From: an uncultured Lachnospiraceae bacterium
GTDB taxonomy: Bacteria; Bacillota; Clostridia; Lachnospirales; Lachnospiraceae
Direction of reading: 5' to 3'
Assembly (NCBI GenBank): GCA_947177165.1
Contig: CAMWTP010000017.1
Span: forward strand, 23,635 to 87,634
DNA length: 64,000 nt
Shown: positions 43,525-52,503 of the stretch, piece by piece
How the letters are laid out: the number at the start of each line of letters is the position of its first letter
How positions within the stretch are numbered: the first letter of the stretch is position 1
Position numbers and translations under genes: made by a program
The notes under the pieces: model-generated
Seen by the model: only the letters and a program-made list of their open reading frames with translations
What the model was told of the DNA's origin: nothing
Database searches by the model: none

Positions 43525-46095
43525 TCAGTCCATCCGCAGTCTCTCCACAATGCTCTGGTTCTCCAGGTTCTTAAAACACGCAAAGGGAATCAGCACTGCA
43601 AATGCCAAAAGCATCGGAGCGCAGATATTCAGCGGCAGCAGGGTGAAGCGGAACGTCGTAAAGCCTCCGTCCACCATACCGCGGATCACCACACCGACAG
43701 CCAGCGCGCTGATCAGATAGGATACAACCAGTGTGATCACTGCATAATAGGTGCCCTCGTAAACCAGCATCTTACAAAGCTGCTTCCTGGTCATGCCCAC
43801 GCTCTGAATCATGGCAAACTCACGTTTGCGGGATACAATCGCCGTGACCATAGAATTCACAAAGTTCAGCACACCCACCAGGGCGATGACTACGCTGATC
43901 GTGCTGCCCATAACAGCAGCCGACCGGGTTTCGGCCTCATACTGCTGTGCCTTGGACTGCCGGGAGGTGACAGGCAGGCTGGTATCCACCGTGGCGGTAT
44001 AGACATCCAGCCAGTTCTGTACTGTGTCAATATGGGCATCGTCCACATTCAAAAACAGTTTGCGCAACGTATTTTCCGGCCAGTTCTGCCTGAACGTATC
44101 GGCGGGCAGGATAAAACGCTGCACCATAGCGTCCGAAGCCCCTGCTTCCAGCGCGCCGCTTGTAACCGGGCCCAGCGGAAAGACGACGGCCATGACCGTA
44201 TAGTCCCTGCCTTCCAGTGTAACTGTACTTCCAACGGACGGGACAGGGAGAACAGGATACTCCGCCCCTTCTTCGATTGCAGGGCCGATCGCCAGAACAT
44301 AATCTCCACTGGAAAAGGCATCCGGGTGAAAGCTTCCTTCCATGATAGAATGGGACTGGGTGACCGCGTCCAGCGGAATACCATCCAGTCCGAACACCAC
44401 TGCGTTCATCTCCTGCGAATCGACTGCATGGTGAAAGGCATCTACGCCGTCCGGATCGTAACTGGCCCAGTCCGCCAATACCGCTTCGGTATAAAACCCT
44501 TTCAGGTTCTCCGCGGTCTGGTTATCAAACTGCCAGACAAGCTGGTGGGAATACTGGTGGCCAACAGCCTCCACCCCCTCCATCGTTTCCATCTCCTGCA
44601 CCAGATCTTCTCCCAGTGTGGTGCCATGGGGATTATAGCCCTGAACATAATTATCGCTGGTATCATCTGCCAACTCAAAGTCAGCAATGGTCAGGGCTGC
44701 CAGATATTTCTCCATATCAAAAGCCGCATTCTTTGCGTAAAAGCAGCTGAGCAGCACAAGTCCCAGCGTCAGCGAGCAGATCACTGTGACTGTACGTTTC
44801 CTGTTGCGTCCCAGGTTCGTCCAGGCCATACCTGCCAGCGACTCCCCTGTATGGCTGCGCTTTGTCTTTTTCCTGCCGGAGGTATCCGCATCGCTCATCC
44901 GCAGAGCCTCCACAGGGGACACTTTTCCAGCCAGACGTGCCGGGCGCAGACAGGAAATGAACACCGTAAGCCATGCAAACGCTGCAGAGCCCATAAAAAT
45001 CAGCGGATTGACGGACACGCTGCCGCCGTCCTCCAAAATCCCGGTAAACGCTGGTACCAGCACCACACCCAGCAGCCAGCCCAACGCAAGCCCTGCAGGA
45101 ATTCCAATCACACACAGGCGGTTGGCCTGCCCATATATCAATTTTCTGATCTGCCGGTCTGTGGTGCCGAGCGTCTTTAATTTCCCGTAGAATTGCACAT
45201 CTGCAGTGACACTGATCTGGAAAATGTTGTAAATGATGAGATAACCTGCAAGAAAGACCAGCACCATGCCAAGATACATGGGAAGCGTCTCCTGAAGCGC
45301 CGTAGCACCCATCTCTGGGGAGTAGGCCAGATTGACACCGTACTCCAGACCATCCAGGCCGGTATCCGCCAAAATCTGATCCATAGTCTTTTCGATGTTA
45401 CTGCCGCTGTACAGGCTGACCTGCACCATGTACAAACCCAAAATACCGTTCCCCGAAGAGAGCTGGCCTTGCGTCATTGCATCGGCATATTCCCGGCTGA
45501 CCCACGCCATACTGGCATAGCTGGATTGGTTGCCCTCCCAAAAGCCGCAGAGCGTAAACACCGCCTGCTCAGGCTCGGCATTGGAATCAGCAATATCTTT
45601 GCGCCATTCCAGCGTGACGGTCTGACCGATTTCATGCGGGATGCCCAGACGATCCAGCGCTATTGTGTCCAGCGCCGCTTCATCGGCAGACTGCGGCATC
45701 CTGCCAGTTGTGGGGGCGGCAAAGCTGTGAGCCGCGTAGCTGTCATCCGCCCAGCGGATCTCCACCTGTCTCCCGCCCAGCTTCGTGTTTTCTGCCAGGC
45801 CAAGCACGATACTCTGTCCCAGTTCCTTCACATCCGGGTGTGCAGCCAGCTTCTGGGCCTGTTCGGGGGTGATGGCCTTACAGCTTGCCTGGGCGTCATA
45901 GCCGGTCTGACGGAACGTCATTTTAATCAGGTTCTCGCTCATGCTCTGCGCCAGGGTAAACAATGTGGTGAACATGAGAGTGGTCATCAGAATCGCCAGA
46001 ACTGCTACCAGATTACGGGCTCTATTTTTGCGGAATGTCCGCTGGCTGATCGCTTTGACCGGGTTGAATTTTTCATCGTTTTTGCTTCTGATCAT
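43525..46095 (-). CDS. FtsX-type ABC transporter permease (second unit)
   Basis: The 856-residue protein begins NPVKAISQRTFRKNRARNL, has a first membrane segment at about 30-50, a large extracellular domain (about 60-230), three membrane segments around 280-400, a second extracellular domain, and three final segments. Two FtsX domains (each with the conserved GTTDRQIRKLIYGQAN-like and GMTRKQLCKMLVYEG-like coupling loops) are visible. This MacB/YknZ-like topology with long extracellular loops is typical of bacitracin/lantibiotic detoxification or lipid export. It follows its ATPase by 13 bases and ends the operon. Confidence 0.9.
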   Translation of the reverse strand: MIRSKNDEKFNPVKAISQRTFRKNRARNLVAVLAILMTTLMFTTLFTLAQSMSENLIKMTFRQTGYDAQASCKAITPEQAQKLAAHPDVKELGQSIVLGLAENTKLGGRQVEIRWADDSYAAHSFAAPTTGRMPQSADEAALDTIALDRLGIPHEIGQTVTLEWRKDIADSNAEPEQAVFTLCGFWEGNQSSYASMAWVSREYADAMTQGQLSSGNGILGLYMVQVSLYSGSNIEKTMDQILADTGLDGLEYGVNLAYSPEMGATALQETLPMYLGMVLVFLAGYLIIYNIFQISVTADVQFYGKLKTLGTTDRQIRKLIYGQANRLCVIGIPAGLALGWLLGVVLVPAFTGILEDGGSVSVNPLIFMGSAAFAWLTVFISCLRPARLAGKVSPVEALRMSDADTSGRKKTKRSHTGESLAGMAWTNLGRNRKRTVTVICSLTLGLVLLSCFYAKNAAFDMEKYLAALTIADFELADDTSDNYVQGYNPHGTTLGEDLVQEMETMEGVEAVGHQYSHQLVWQFDNQTAENLKGFYTEAVLADWASYDPDGVDAFHHAVDSQEMNAVVFGLDGIPLDAVTQSHSIMEGSFHPDAFSSGDYVLAIGPAIEEGAEYPVLPVPSVGSTVTLEGRDYTVMAVVFPLGPVTSGALEAGASDAMVQRFILPADTFRQNWPENTLRKLFLNVDDAHIDTVQNWLDVYTATVDTSLPVTSRQSKAQQYEAETRSAAVMGSTISVVIALVGVLNFVNSMVTAIVSRKREFAMIQSVGMTRKQLCKMLVYEGTYYAVITLVVSYLISALAVGVVIRGMVDGGFTTFRFTLLPLNICAPMLLAFAVLIPFACFKNLENQSIVERLRMD

Positions 46096-46108
46096 TGGAC
46101 TGCCCTCC

Positions 46109-46780
46109 TTACTGCGCTGCGATGCGGCCGTCCTCAATCCGAACGATACGGTCCGCCATCTGTGCAATTTCCGGGTTGTGGGTAATCATCACAATGGTCT
46201 GGTGGAACTCCTTGCCAGTCATCTTCAGCAGACCGATCACATCATCGCTGGTCTTGGTATCCAGGTTGCCGGTAGGCTCGTCAGCCAGAATAATGGAGGG
46301 CTTGCTGGCAAGGGCGCGTGCGATTGCCACACGCTGCTGCTGACCGCCGGAGAGGTTGTTTGGCAGGCTGTCGAGCTTCTTTTCCAGCCCCAGCAGCCGG
46401 ACCACCTGCATGATAAAGTTCTTGTCGGGCTTACGGCCATCCAGCGTAATGGGGAAAATAATGTTTTCCCAAACGCTGAGAACGGGCACCAGGTTGTAAT
46501 TCTGGAATATAAAGCCGATCTGTTTGCGGCGGAAAATGGTAGCCTGCTCACTGTTTAACCTGGCAAGTTCTGTGTCCCCAACCTTGATGCTGCCTTCGCT
46601 GGGAGTGTCCAGACCGCCCAGCATATTCAGCAGGGTCGATTTCCCGGAGCCGGATGTGCCGATAATCGCCGTAAATTTTCCTCTCTCAATTTCCAGATCC
46701 ACGCCGTCCAATGCCTTCACCAGCGTTTCACCTTTGCCGTAATATTTTTTCAGATTTGTAGTCTTCAAGATCGTTTCCAT
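46109..46780 (-). CDS. ABC transporter ATP-binding protein (second unit)
   Basis: The 223-residue ATPase has Walker A GTSGSGKST, a Q-loop in GFIFQNYNLVPVLSV, signature LSGGQQQR, Walker B ILADEPTGNLD and the H-loop MITHNPE. It belongs to the MacB/LolD/BceA branch, which couples to FtsX-type permeases. The start at 46780 follows AAGGAGG. It lies 106 bases after the first permease gene, with a repeat-containing gap, and 13 bases before the second permease. Confidence 0.95.
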   Translation of the reverse strand: METILKTTNLKKYYGKGETLVKALDGVDLEIERGKFTAIIGTSGSGKSTLLNMLGGLDTPSEGSIKVGDTELARLNSEQATIFRRKQIGFIFQNYNLVPVLSVWENIIFPITLDGRKPDKNFIMQVVRLLGLEKKLDSLPNNLSGGQQQRVAIARALASKPSIILADEPTGNLDTKTSDDVIGLLKMTGKEFHQTIVMITHNPEIAQMADRIVRIEDGRIAAQ

Positions 46781-46856
46781 CAGTTGTTCCTCCTTGTACA
46801 CTCTGGAGCGCTGCTCCATTTGATACATTTAGTCTACCAGACCAATGTCTCATTTC

Positions 46857-46875
46857 AGGTACATGAAAGGTACAC
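46857..46875 (-). promoter_or_regulatory. Direct repeats typical of an OmpR-type binding site
   Basis: AGGTACAT (46857-46864) and AGGTACAC (46868-46875) are direct repeats 11 bases apart (3-base gap) in the gap before the second ABC unit. OmpR-family regulators bind direct heptamers at this spacing, so the adjacent response regulator is the natural candidate. An imperfect relative, AGGTAC, occurs once upstream of the regulator gene (about 51889-51894). Confidence 0.45.
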
Positions 46876-46886
46876 TTTTGTAACTT

Positions 46887-49433
46887 TTAGTCTGTTTTGC
46901 GCATCCGATCGGTCAGACTGCCTTTTGTGAGAAACCGCAGGCAGATTAACGGCACTGTCACAGCCAGAAGCAGGATGACCGACAGCACTACCCACAAAGG
47001 CAGCAGGGAGAAACGATAGACCGTACACCAGGAACCGATGGCCTCCACCAGAGCAGGCGTCACAACAGCCGTGAAAAACACGACCACCGGCACAAGCGGC
47101 AGAATCATCAGCGCAGCATGAAAAATCCCCTCAAGAAACATCAGACAGCGCAGTTGCGCAGCTGTCATTCCAAGGCTTTCATAGACCGCAAACTCTGATT
47201 TCCGGCTGACCGTCTTGACCACCAGCATATTCACAAAATTGGTGAGCGCAATTCCAAGCATCACCAGAGCAACTACCAGCTCCGCCAGCACCTCATTCAG
47301 CCTCTCCGCACTGAAAGCCGATGCATATTCGCTGCGTCTGTTAATCCCCACGCCGATACGCAGTCCCTGCTCATAATGATCCAGCCAGGCTTCAAAGACA
47401 GCCTGCTGCGACGGATCAATATCAACCGCCAGCTGACGATAGCCCTGCTCCGGGAACAGTGCATCAAATTGTGCCATAGGCAGGATATACAAGATGTGGA
47501 AAGAGGCCTGTATGCTGTTTGCCCCACTGATAAAGGAGTCATCATGCATCACAGATCCCAGTACGGTATAGGTGTGTCCGTCCAGCTCTACGGTCTCCCC
47601 CGCCGCCGGAGAGGAAATCCCCTCACCGTTGGCGCCTGCTGCCAGAACATAATCCCCGGAAGCAAACGCTTCGGCATCATAACTTCCGCTGGTAAAGGGA
47701 CAGTTATCCAGCACATACTGCAGATAGGCCCCATCCAGTCCCACAACAAGGCCGATGTATTCGCCGGTCTGTTCCAGACGATCCATGCCGGCACACCAGT
47801 CTGGAAATCCGGCCATAGACGCTCTCCGGGTCATCGTTTCATCGTAGGAAGGCTGGTTGTAGTAGTCCACAATACGCCTGCGCAGCTTATCCGAAGCGAA
47901 TAGCTCTGTTTCATGGCTTTTTAAGGCGCTGACAGCCGTGACTTCCGGACGCGACTGCAGTTCCTTCACCGTCTCCTCTGTAATGCCGCGGTTCTTTTCA
48001 TTATATGGCTGCACAGAAAGGTATGCGGAACCATCCGACAGACTATAATCCCACGGAGAAAATGCAGATAAGTAGATATCCTCCTGGAAGCTCAGATACT
48101 GTTGCCAAACCGAACTGAGCAATACTGCTGCCAGTATCCAGGAGAGGGCTGACAGCGCAGTGCGCCACCGGTTCCGGCCCAGTGTGGTACGCAGCGCCAT
48201 GTCCACAAGGGTTGTGCGGCCATTTAAACCTGCTCTGCGGCGTGGCATACGGCCCACGGCCAGACCAGATGCCTGTACCGGTGTCATGCGGGACAGACAG
48301 ATCGTGGGAATCAGGTAAGCTGACAGTGTGGTGAGCAAAGTGCCAAGCGCCGCAGCCGCAAAAGGCGTCCACGAAAGAAAATACAGCGCCGGATTCTCGT
48401 CTATCTCTGAGATTACCCTGGTGCTAATCGCAAAATGCAGTCCAAACCCCAATGCCCATCCGGGAAGCAGACCCAGAAAAGAGACTGCGCATCCCTGCTC
48501 CAGCAGCATGCAGCGAATCTGCCGCGGGGTCATTCCCAACGATTTTAAGCAGGCATAATACAATGTGTCCCGCTGCGCCGCCACATGGACAATGCAGTAG
48601 ATCATCAGATATCCGCACAGCAGCACCAGTATTGTGAGCGAATAGAACGGCATCGCTCTCTGCCCTGCCCGCTCCTGCCGCGCTTCGTTATAGGCGAGAT
48701 TCGTTGTAAAGCTGCCCCCCGCGACACCCAGCTCTTCCAAAATAGAAGCCGCCTGCTCATCTAAATCTTCAGGCTGGTACAGATTCACCCCCAGGGTGAC
48801 ATTGCAGCTGGTTTTATCCTGATAGCCGGGAACCAGTTCCTGGGCGGTGTCAGCAAAGATCCATGCACAGGCTTCGGTGAAAACGGCGCTGCTGCTCCAC
48901 CAGCCGCACAGCGTAAAATCCGACGTATGTGTATTTCCGTCAGGGTCAGTCCAAAGCAAAGTCACCGCCGTTCCCAATTCATGGGAAACACCCAGGGAAT
49001 CCATGGTAAACTCGTCCATGGCAATCTCCCAAGGGTTTTCCGGTAAATTTCCTGTGGTCGGAACGGATAGAACTGTTTCCGCATAGTTCCGGTCCGTAAC
49101 AGCCAGCTTTACCAGCCGCTTTCCGAGCATCGGACTTGCAAGCTGCCCTACCGTGCTGATTCGGACGGAATTTTTTACATTGACATTTCCTGCGATCGTG
49201 TCTGCCTGCCGCTCAGTCAGACCAGTATAAAGTATGTGGCTCGTTGAACCATAGGTATACTGGCATTTGAGCAGATACGCATCTTCGACTGCATTCCCCA
49301 GCAGAAAGACAAACGTGTACAGCGCCGTGACCAGCATGGCCGCCAGTATCAGAATACCGTTTTTGCCGGGATGAAGCCGGAAGTCCCGCTTTACCAGCGT
49401 GCGGCAGACTTTCAGATTGTTATTTGCAAGCAT
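46887..49433 (-). CDS. FtsX-type ABC transporter permease (first unit)
   Basis: The 848-residue protein is a homologue of the second-unit permease but clearly diverged. It has an N-terminal anchor (about 25-45), an extracellular domain containing CGWWSSSAVFTEACAWIFAD, FtsX segments at about 280-400 and 710-830 (SLGMTPRQIRCMLLEQG; SLGMTAAQLRCLMFLEG), and a second large loop with GSVMHDDSFISGANSIQ. It is encoded 12 bases after its ATPase. Substrate: probably an antimicrobial peptide or an envelope lipid (inference from family). Confidence 0.9.
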   Translation of the reverse strand: MLANNNLKVCRTLVKRDFRLHPGKNGILILAAMLVTALYTFVFLLGNAVEDAYLLKCQYTYGSTSHILYTGLTERQADTIAGNVNVKNSVRISTVGQLASPMLGKRLVKLAVTDRNYAETVLSVPTTGNLPENPWEIAMDEFTMDSLGVSHELGTAVTLLWTDPDGNTHTSDFTLCGWWSSSAVFTEACAWIFADTAQELVPGYQDKTSCNVTLGVNLYQPEDLDEQAASILEELGVAGGSFTTNLAYNEARQERAGQRAMPFYSLTILVLLCGYLMIYCIVHVAAQRDTLYYACLKSLGMTPRQIRCMLLEQGCAVSFLGLLPGWALGFGLHFAISTRVISEIDENPALYFLSWTPFAAAALGTLLTTLSAYLIPTICLSRMTPVQASGLAVGRMPRRRAGLNGRTTLVDMALRTTLGRNRWRTALSALSWILAAVLLSSVWQQYLSFQEDIYLSAFSPWDYSLSDGSAYLSVQPYNEKNRGITEETVKELQSRPEVTAVSALKSHETELFASDKLRRRIVDYYNQPSYDETMTRRASMAGFPDWCAGMDRLEQTGEYIGLVVGLDGAYLQYVLDNCPFTSGSYDAEAFASGDYVLAAGANGEGISSPAAGETVELDGHTYTVLGSVMHDDSFISGANSIQASFHILYILPMAQFDALFPEQGYRQLAVDIDPSQQAVFEAWLDHYEQGLRIGVGINRRSEYASAFSAERLNEVLAELVVALVMLGIALTNFVNMLVVKTVSRKSEFAVYESLGMTAAQLRCLMFLEGIFHAALMILPLVPVVVFFTAVVTPALVEAIGSWCTVYRFSLLPLWVVLSVILLLAVTVPLICLRFLTKGSLTDRMRKTD

Positions 49434-49445
49434 GATTGGCCCTCC

Positions 49446-50111
49446 CTACTCACAGATACGGCCATCTTCGATGCGGATCACCCGGTCGGCCATCTGTGCG
49501 ATCTCCAGATTGTGCGTGATCATCACCAATGTCTGGTGATACGTTTCTACCGACAATTTAAACAACCCCAATACATTCTGCCCGCTCTTCGAGTCCAGAT
49601 TGCCGGTGGGCTCGTCCGCCAGCAGAATGGATGGTCTGCTGAGCAATGCTCTGGCAATGGCTGCCCGCTGCTGGCCGCCGCCGGAAAGTTCGTGCGGATA
49701 TGCGTTCAGTTTTTTTTGCAGATGCAGAAGCTCCACAATCTCAGAAAAGAAAGCCGGATCATGTTTTGTCCCGGCAAGGCTCAGCGGAAACAGAATATTC
49801 TCTTTGACCGTGAGCGTGGGAACCAGATGAAAGCTCTGATAGACAATCCCCACCTTGCTGCGGCGGAAAACCGCCAGTTCCTTTTCTTTCAGACCGGATA
49901 AACGGACACCGTCCACTATAATTTCACCCTCGTCCGGGGTATCCAGTCCGCCGATCATATTGAGCAGCGTGGTCTTTCCTGAACCGGACGCACCGATAAC
50001 AGCAGTAAATGTTCCTTTTTCAATGGCAAGATCAATGCCGTTCAAAGCGTGTACCGCGCTTTCGCCCCTGCCAAAAGTCTTATAAAGATTATGTACTGTC
50101 ACAATATCCAT
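49446..50111 (-). CDS. ABC transporter ATP-binding protein (first unit)
   Basis: The 221-residue ATPase has Walker A GASGSGKTT, signature LSGGGQQR, Walker B ILLADEPTGNLD and MITHNLE. It carries the LolD/BceA-type layout. It is 13 bases downstream of the histidine kinase gene, so regulator, kinase, ATPase and permease form one transcript. A ribosome site GAGAGG precedes the ATG. Confidence 0.95.
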   Translation of the reverse strand: MDIVTVHNLYKTFGRGESAVHALNGIDLAIEKGTFTAVIGASGSGKTTLLNMIGGLDTPDEGEIIVDGVRLSGLKEKELAVFRRSKVGIVYQSFHLVPTLTVKENILFPLSLAGTKHDPAFFSEIVELLHLQKKLNAYPHELSGGGQQRAAIARALLSRPSILLADEPTGNLDSKSGQNVLGLFKLSVETYHQTLVMITHNLEIAQMADRVIRIEDGRICE

Positions 50112-50124
50112 TTTTCATCCTCTC

Positions 50125-51153
50125 TCAATTAAAACTCAGCAGATACACTGAAAAAGTCGTTCCCTCTCCCACCCTGGACTTCACGCTGATATAGCCTTTC
50201 TGCCGGGTGATAATCCCATTGGCCAGATACAGTCCAAGGCCGACACCTTCCTCTGCGGCAACCTCTTCCTCCCGGTAGAAACGTTGAAACACATCATTGT
50301 AATGCTCCTCCGGGATACCCCTGCCGGTATCTGAAATGTCGATGCGGGTATAGAACTGCCACGGGCGCACAGCAATGGTGATTGTTCCTCCTGAACATGT
50401 GTACTTGACCGCGTTGTCCAGAATGTTTCCGATCGCTTCCGCTGTCCACTTGGGATCATGCCGAACCATAATCTCTGCTCCGCACTCCACGGAAATTTCT
50501 ATCTTTTTCTGTTCCGCGCTGCCCCACACCGTATTCATCGCCTGCGCTATGGTGTCGTTGAGACGGGCTTCCAACGGACAAAGGATAAAGGTGCCTGTCT
50601 CCAATCGGGACATTTTGATGAGGGACTGCATCAGAAAGTCCAGTTTGTTGATTTGTGCCTCCATCGTGTGAAGAAACTGTTCTCTCTTTTCTTCAGAAAT
50701 ATCCCGCCGCTGCAAAATACCCGTGTAGAGTTTCACATTGGCAATGGGTGTTTTCACCTGATGCGAGATATCACTGACCAGACTCTGCAGGGTCTGTTTG
50801 TCCCTCTGACTCTGCAGACGTCCCTCGCGCATGATGTCATAATACTGCATCAGCTTGCCCTGAACCTTTGATGTCAATGAGTCTTCATAGGGATGGAAGT
50901 TCCCGGGCTGGCGGCCTGCGATGGCGGCATCGAGTGTTTCGCAGACATCGTCTGCAAATTGCCCGATCTGATACCGCTGTAAAGCCGCCCACAATCCAGC
51001 CAGCAGAAAAATGCCAGCGCACACAGCCAGTATGCCATATCGAACTGATGCTCTCGGAACATACTCCCACAACATCCAGATCAGCACCGCTGTAAGGCTG
51101 GCAGCCATCAGCCCCAAAAAGACAGAAACAATCCCAAACCATCTGGTTTTCAT
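50125..51153 (-). CDS. Two-component sensor histidine kinase
   Basis: The 342-residue kinase has two N-terminal membrane segments (about 8-28 and 35-55) with little outside loop, then a HAMP-less linker and a HisKA core (LVSDISHQVKTPIANVKLY with the phospho-histidine). The HATPase has an N-box (NILDNAVKYT), a G1 box (DTGRGIP) and a G2 box (GVGLGLYLANGI). This BceS/GraS-like intramembrane-sensing layout often reads the state of an FtsX-type transporter. It overlaps the regulator gene stop codon by four bases (ATGA). Confidence 0.93.
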   Translation of the reverse strand: MKTRWFGIVSVFLGLMAASLTAVLIWMLWEYVPRASVRYGILAVCAGIFLLAGLWAALQRYQIGQFADDVCETLDAAIAGRQPGNFHPYEDSLTSKVQGKLMQYYDIMREGRLQSQRDKQTLQSLVSDISHQVKTPIANVKLYTGILQRRDISEEKREQFLHTMEAQINKLDFLMQSLIKMSRLETGTFILCPLEARLNDTIAQAMNTVWGSAEQKKIEISVECGAEIMVRHDPKWTAEAIGNILDNAVKYTCSGGTITIAVRPWQFYTRIDISDTGRGIPEEHYNDVFQRFYREEEVAAEEGVGLGLYLANGIITRQKGYISVKSRVGEGTTFSVYLLSFN

Positions 51154-51839
51154 CGCTGTACCCCTTTCCAGATATAGCCCATACCGCGAACCGTCTGAAT
51201 GTAGGCGTGGGCATCATCCTCAATTTTGGAGCGCAGACGGTTCATGGTCACGGTCAGCGTATGGTCGTCGATAAAATGACCGCCGCTGTCCCACAGTTTC
51301 TCCAGAAGGATTTGCCGGGTAAGAATTTTACCGGCGTTTTCCGTCAGTGCCCGGAGCAGCTTGTATTCATTTGGCGTGATCGACAGCGTTTCTTCTCCCC
51401 GCTGCGCGGTCAGGGCAGAAAAGTCCAGCACCAGGAATCCATCACTCCACCGCTGGGCAGATGCCTCCCCTGCCGCTTTGTTAACTCTTCGCAGTGCAAC
51501 GTCCACACGGCGCAGCAAAATCTGCATATTGAAGGGCTTTGTCACATAGTCCTCTGCCCCCAGATCAAATCCGTCCAGCACATTCTGTTCCAAGTCGTTG
51601 GCAGTCAAAAAAATCACCGGCAGCTCCGGTCTGACCTGCTTGATCGCGCGGCACAAGTCAAATCCGTCGCCGTCCGGCAAATTCACATCCAGCAAAACCA
51701 GGTCAAAACGGTCCTCCGAAATTAGCTGCTGCGCTTTCCTGCAATTATAGGCGGCAACTGTAATATAGCCGCTATTGTCCAGTTCAAAGCACAATCCGGC
51801 ACTCAGGGCCAGATCATCCTCCACCACCAAAATTCTCAT
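51150..51839 (-). CDS. OmpR/PhoB-type response regulator
   Basis: The 229-residue protein has a receiver domain (VVEDDLALSAGL with acidic pair; phospho-aspartate in VLLDVNLPDGDGFD; KPFNMQIL with the lysine). A winged-helix DNA-binding domain follows (ITPNEYKLLRALTENAGKI; VTMNRLRSKIEDD). It is the first gene of the six-gene transporter operon. A GGGGG ribosome site precedes the ATG. Direct repeats before the second transporter unit are a candidate target. Confidence 0.93.
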   Translation of the reverse strand: MRILVVEDDLALSAGLCFELDNSGYITVAAYNCRKAQQLISEDRFDLVLLDVNLPDGDGFDLCRAIKQVRPELPVIFLTANDLEQNVLDGFDLGAEDYVTKPFNMQILLRRVDVALRRVNKAAGEASAQRWSDGFLVLDFSALTAQRGEETLSITPNEYKLLRALTENAGKILTRQILLEKLWDSGGHFIDDHTLTVTMNRLRSKIEDDAHAYIQTVRGMGYIWKGVQR

Positions 51840-51992
51840 TCTAATCCCCCATGCCGCCTGAAATAACTATAAAAAACGTGAAAATTAGTACCTTCCCGAT
51901 TTCTATATATTCCGTCTTTGGGCTTTATATCTTTATTTGAAAAGTTAGATATTGACTAACACCAAAAATTATAATCCCCGCATGAAGTATTG

Positions 51993-52484
51993 TCAAACAG
52001 GAAGTGCTTCCACCGCAGCACTTCCGCCCCTTACAATCTCAATCCTGTTCGCGAACTTTCTTTTCAGCAGGGCTATCAAGTCATTATTCCTGCTTTCTGT
52101 CTGGATACATTCCAAGAGGACAGTCGCGCCATCATAGTCAATGACTGCAGCTCCAAATACTTTTGAAATCCGGAACAGTTCCGTTATGTCTGCATCGGAG
52201 CAATGATTCACCCTGACAAACAAGATTTCTTTCATATGAATCGGTACATCTGTGTAGTCTACCACTTTGATTACCTCAACACTTCTGGCAAGCTGCTTTT
52301 TGATCTGCTCAAAGGTCCTGTCGTCGCTTGTTAAACTGATTGTCATGCGCGATATGGTACTATCCTCAGTGACTCCAACGGTCAGGCTGTCCAGATTATA
52401 AGCCTTTCCGGAAAACAAACCCGAAATGCGGGCGAGTACACCTATTTCATTTTCAACAAATAAACAAATCCATCTCTTCTTCAT
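51993..52484 (-). CDS. ilvN: Acetolactate synthase small (regulatory) subunit
   Basis: The 163-residue protein has an N-terminal ACT domain (WICLFVENEIGVLARISGLF and YNLDSLTVGVTED) and a C-terminal regulatory domain (EILFVRVNHCSDADITELF; ending in EIVRGGSAAV). The small subunit binds branched-chain amino acids and tunes the catalytic subunit. It starts 19 bases after the ilvB stop codon. The last codons overlap a perfect hairpin (52000-52025). Confidence 0.92.
   Translation of the reverse strand: MKKRWICLFVENEIGVLARISGLFSGKAYNLDSLTVGVTEDSTISRMTISLTSDDRTFEQIKKQLARSVEVIKVVDYTDVPIHMKEILFVRVNHCSDADITELFRISKVFGAAVIDYDGATVLLECIQTESRNNDLIALLKRKFANRIEIVRGGSAAVEALPV
52000..52025 (-). terminator. Hairpin at the end of ilvN, possible terminator
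   Basis: GGAAGTGCT and AGCACTTCC pair perfectly around eight bases, overlapping the last codons of ilvN. The T-tract downstream on the minus strand is weak (TGTTTGAC). Confidence 0.45.
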
Positions 52485-52503
52485 TTTCTGTTTTCCCCTC
52501 TTT

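Noticed and set aside
43495..45180. Long plus-strand open frame (561 codons)
   Set aside because: It mirrors the permease gene on the minus strand, with no ribosome site and no family resemblance.
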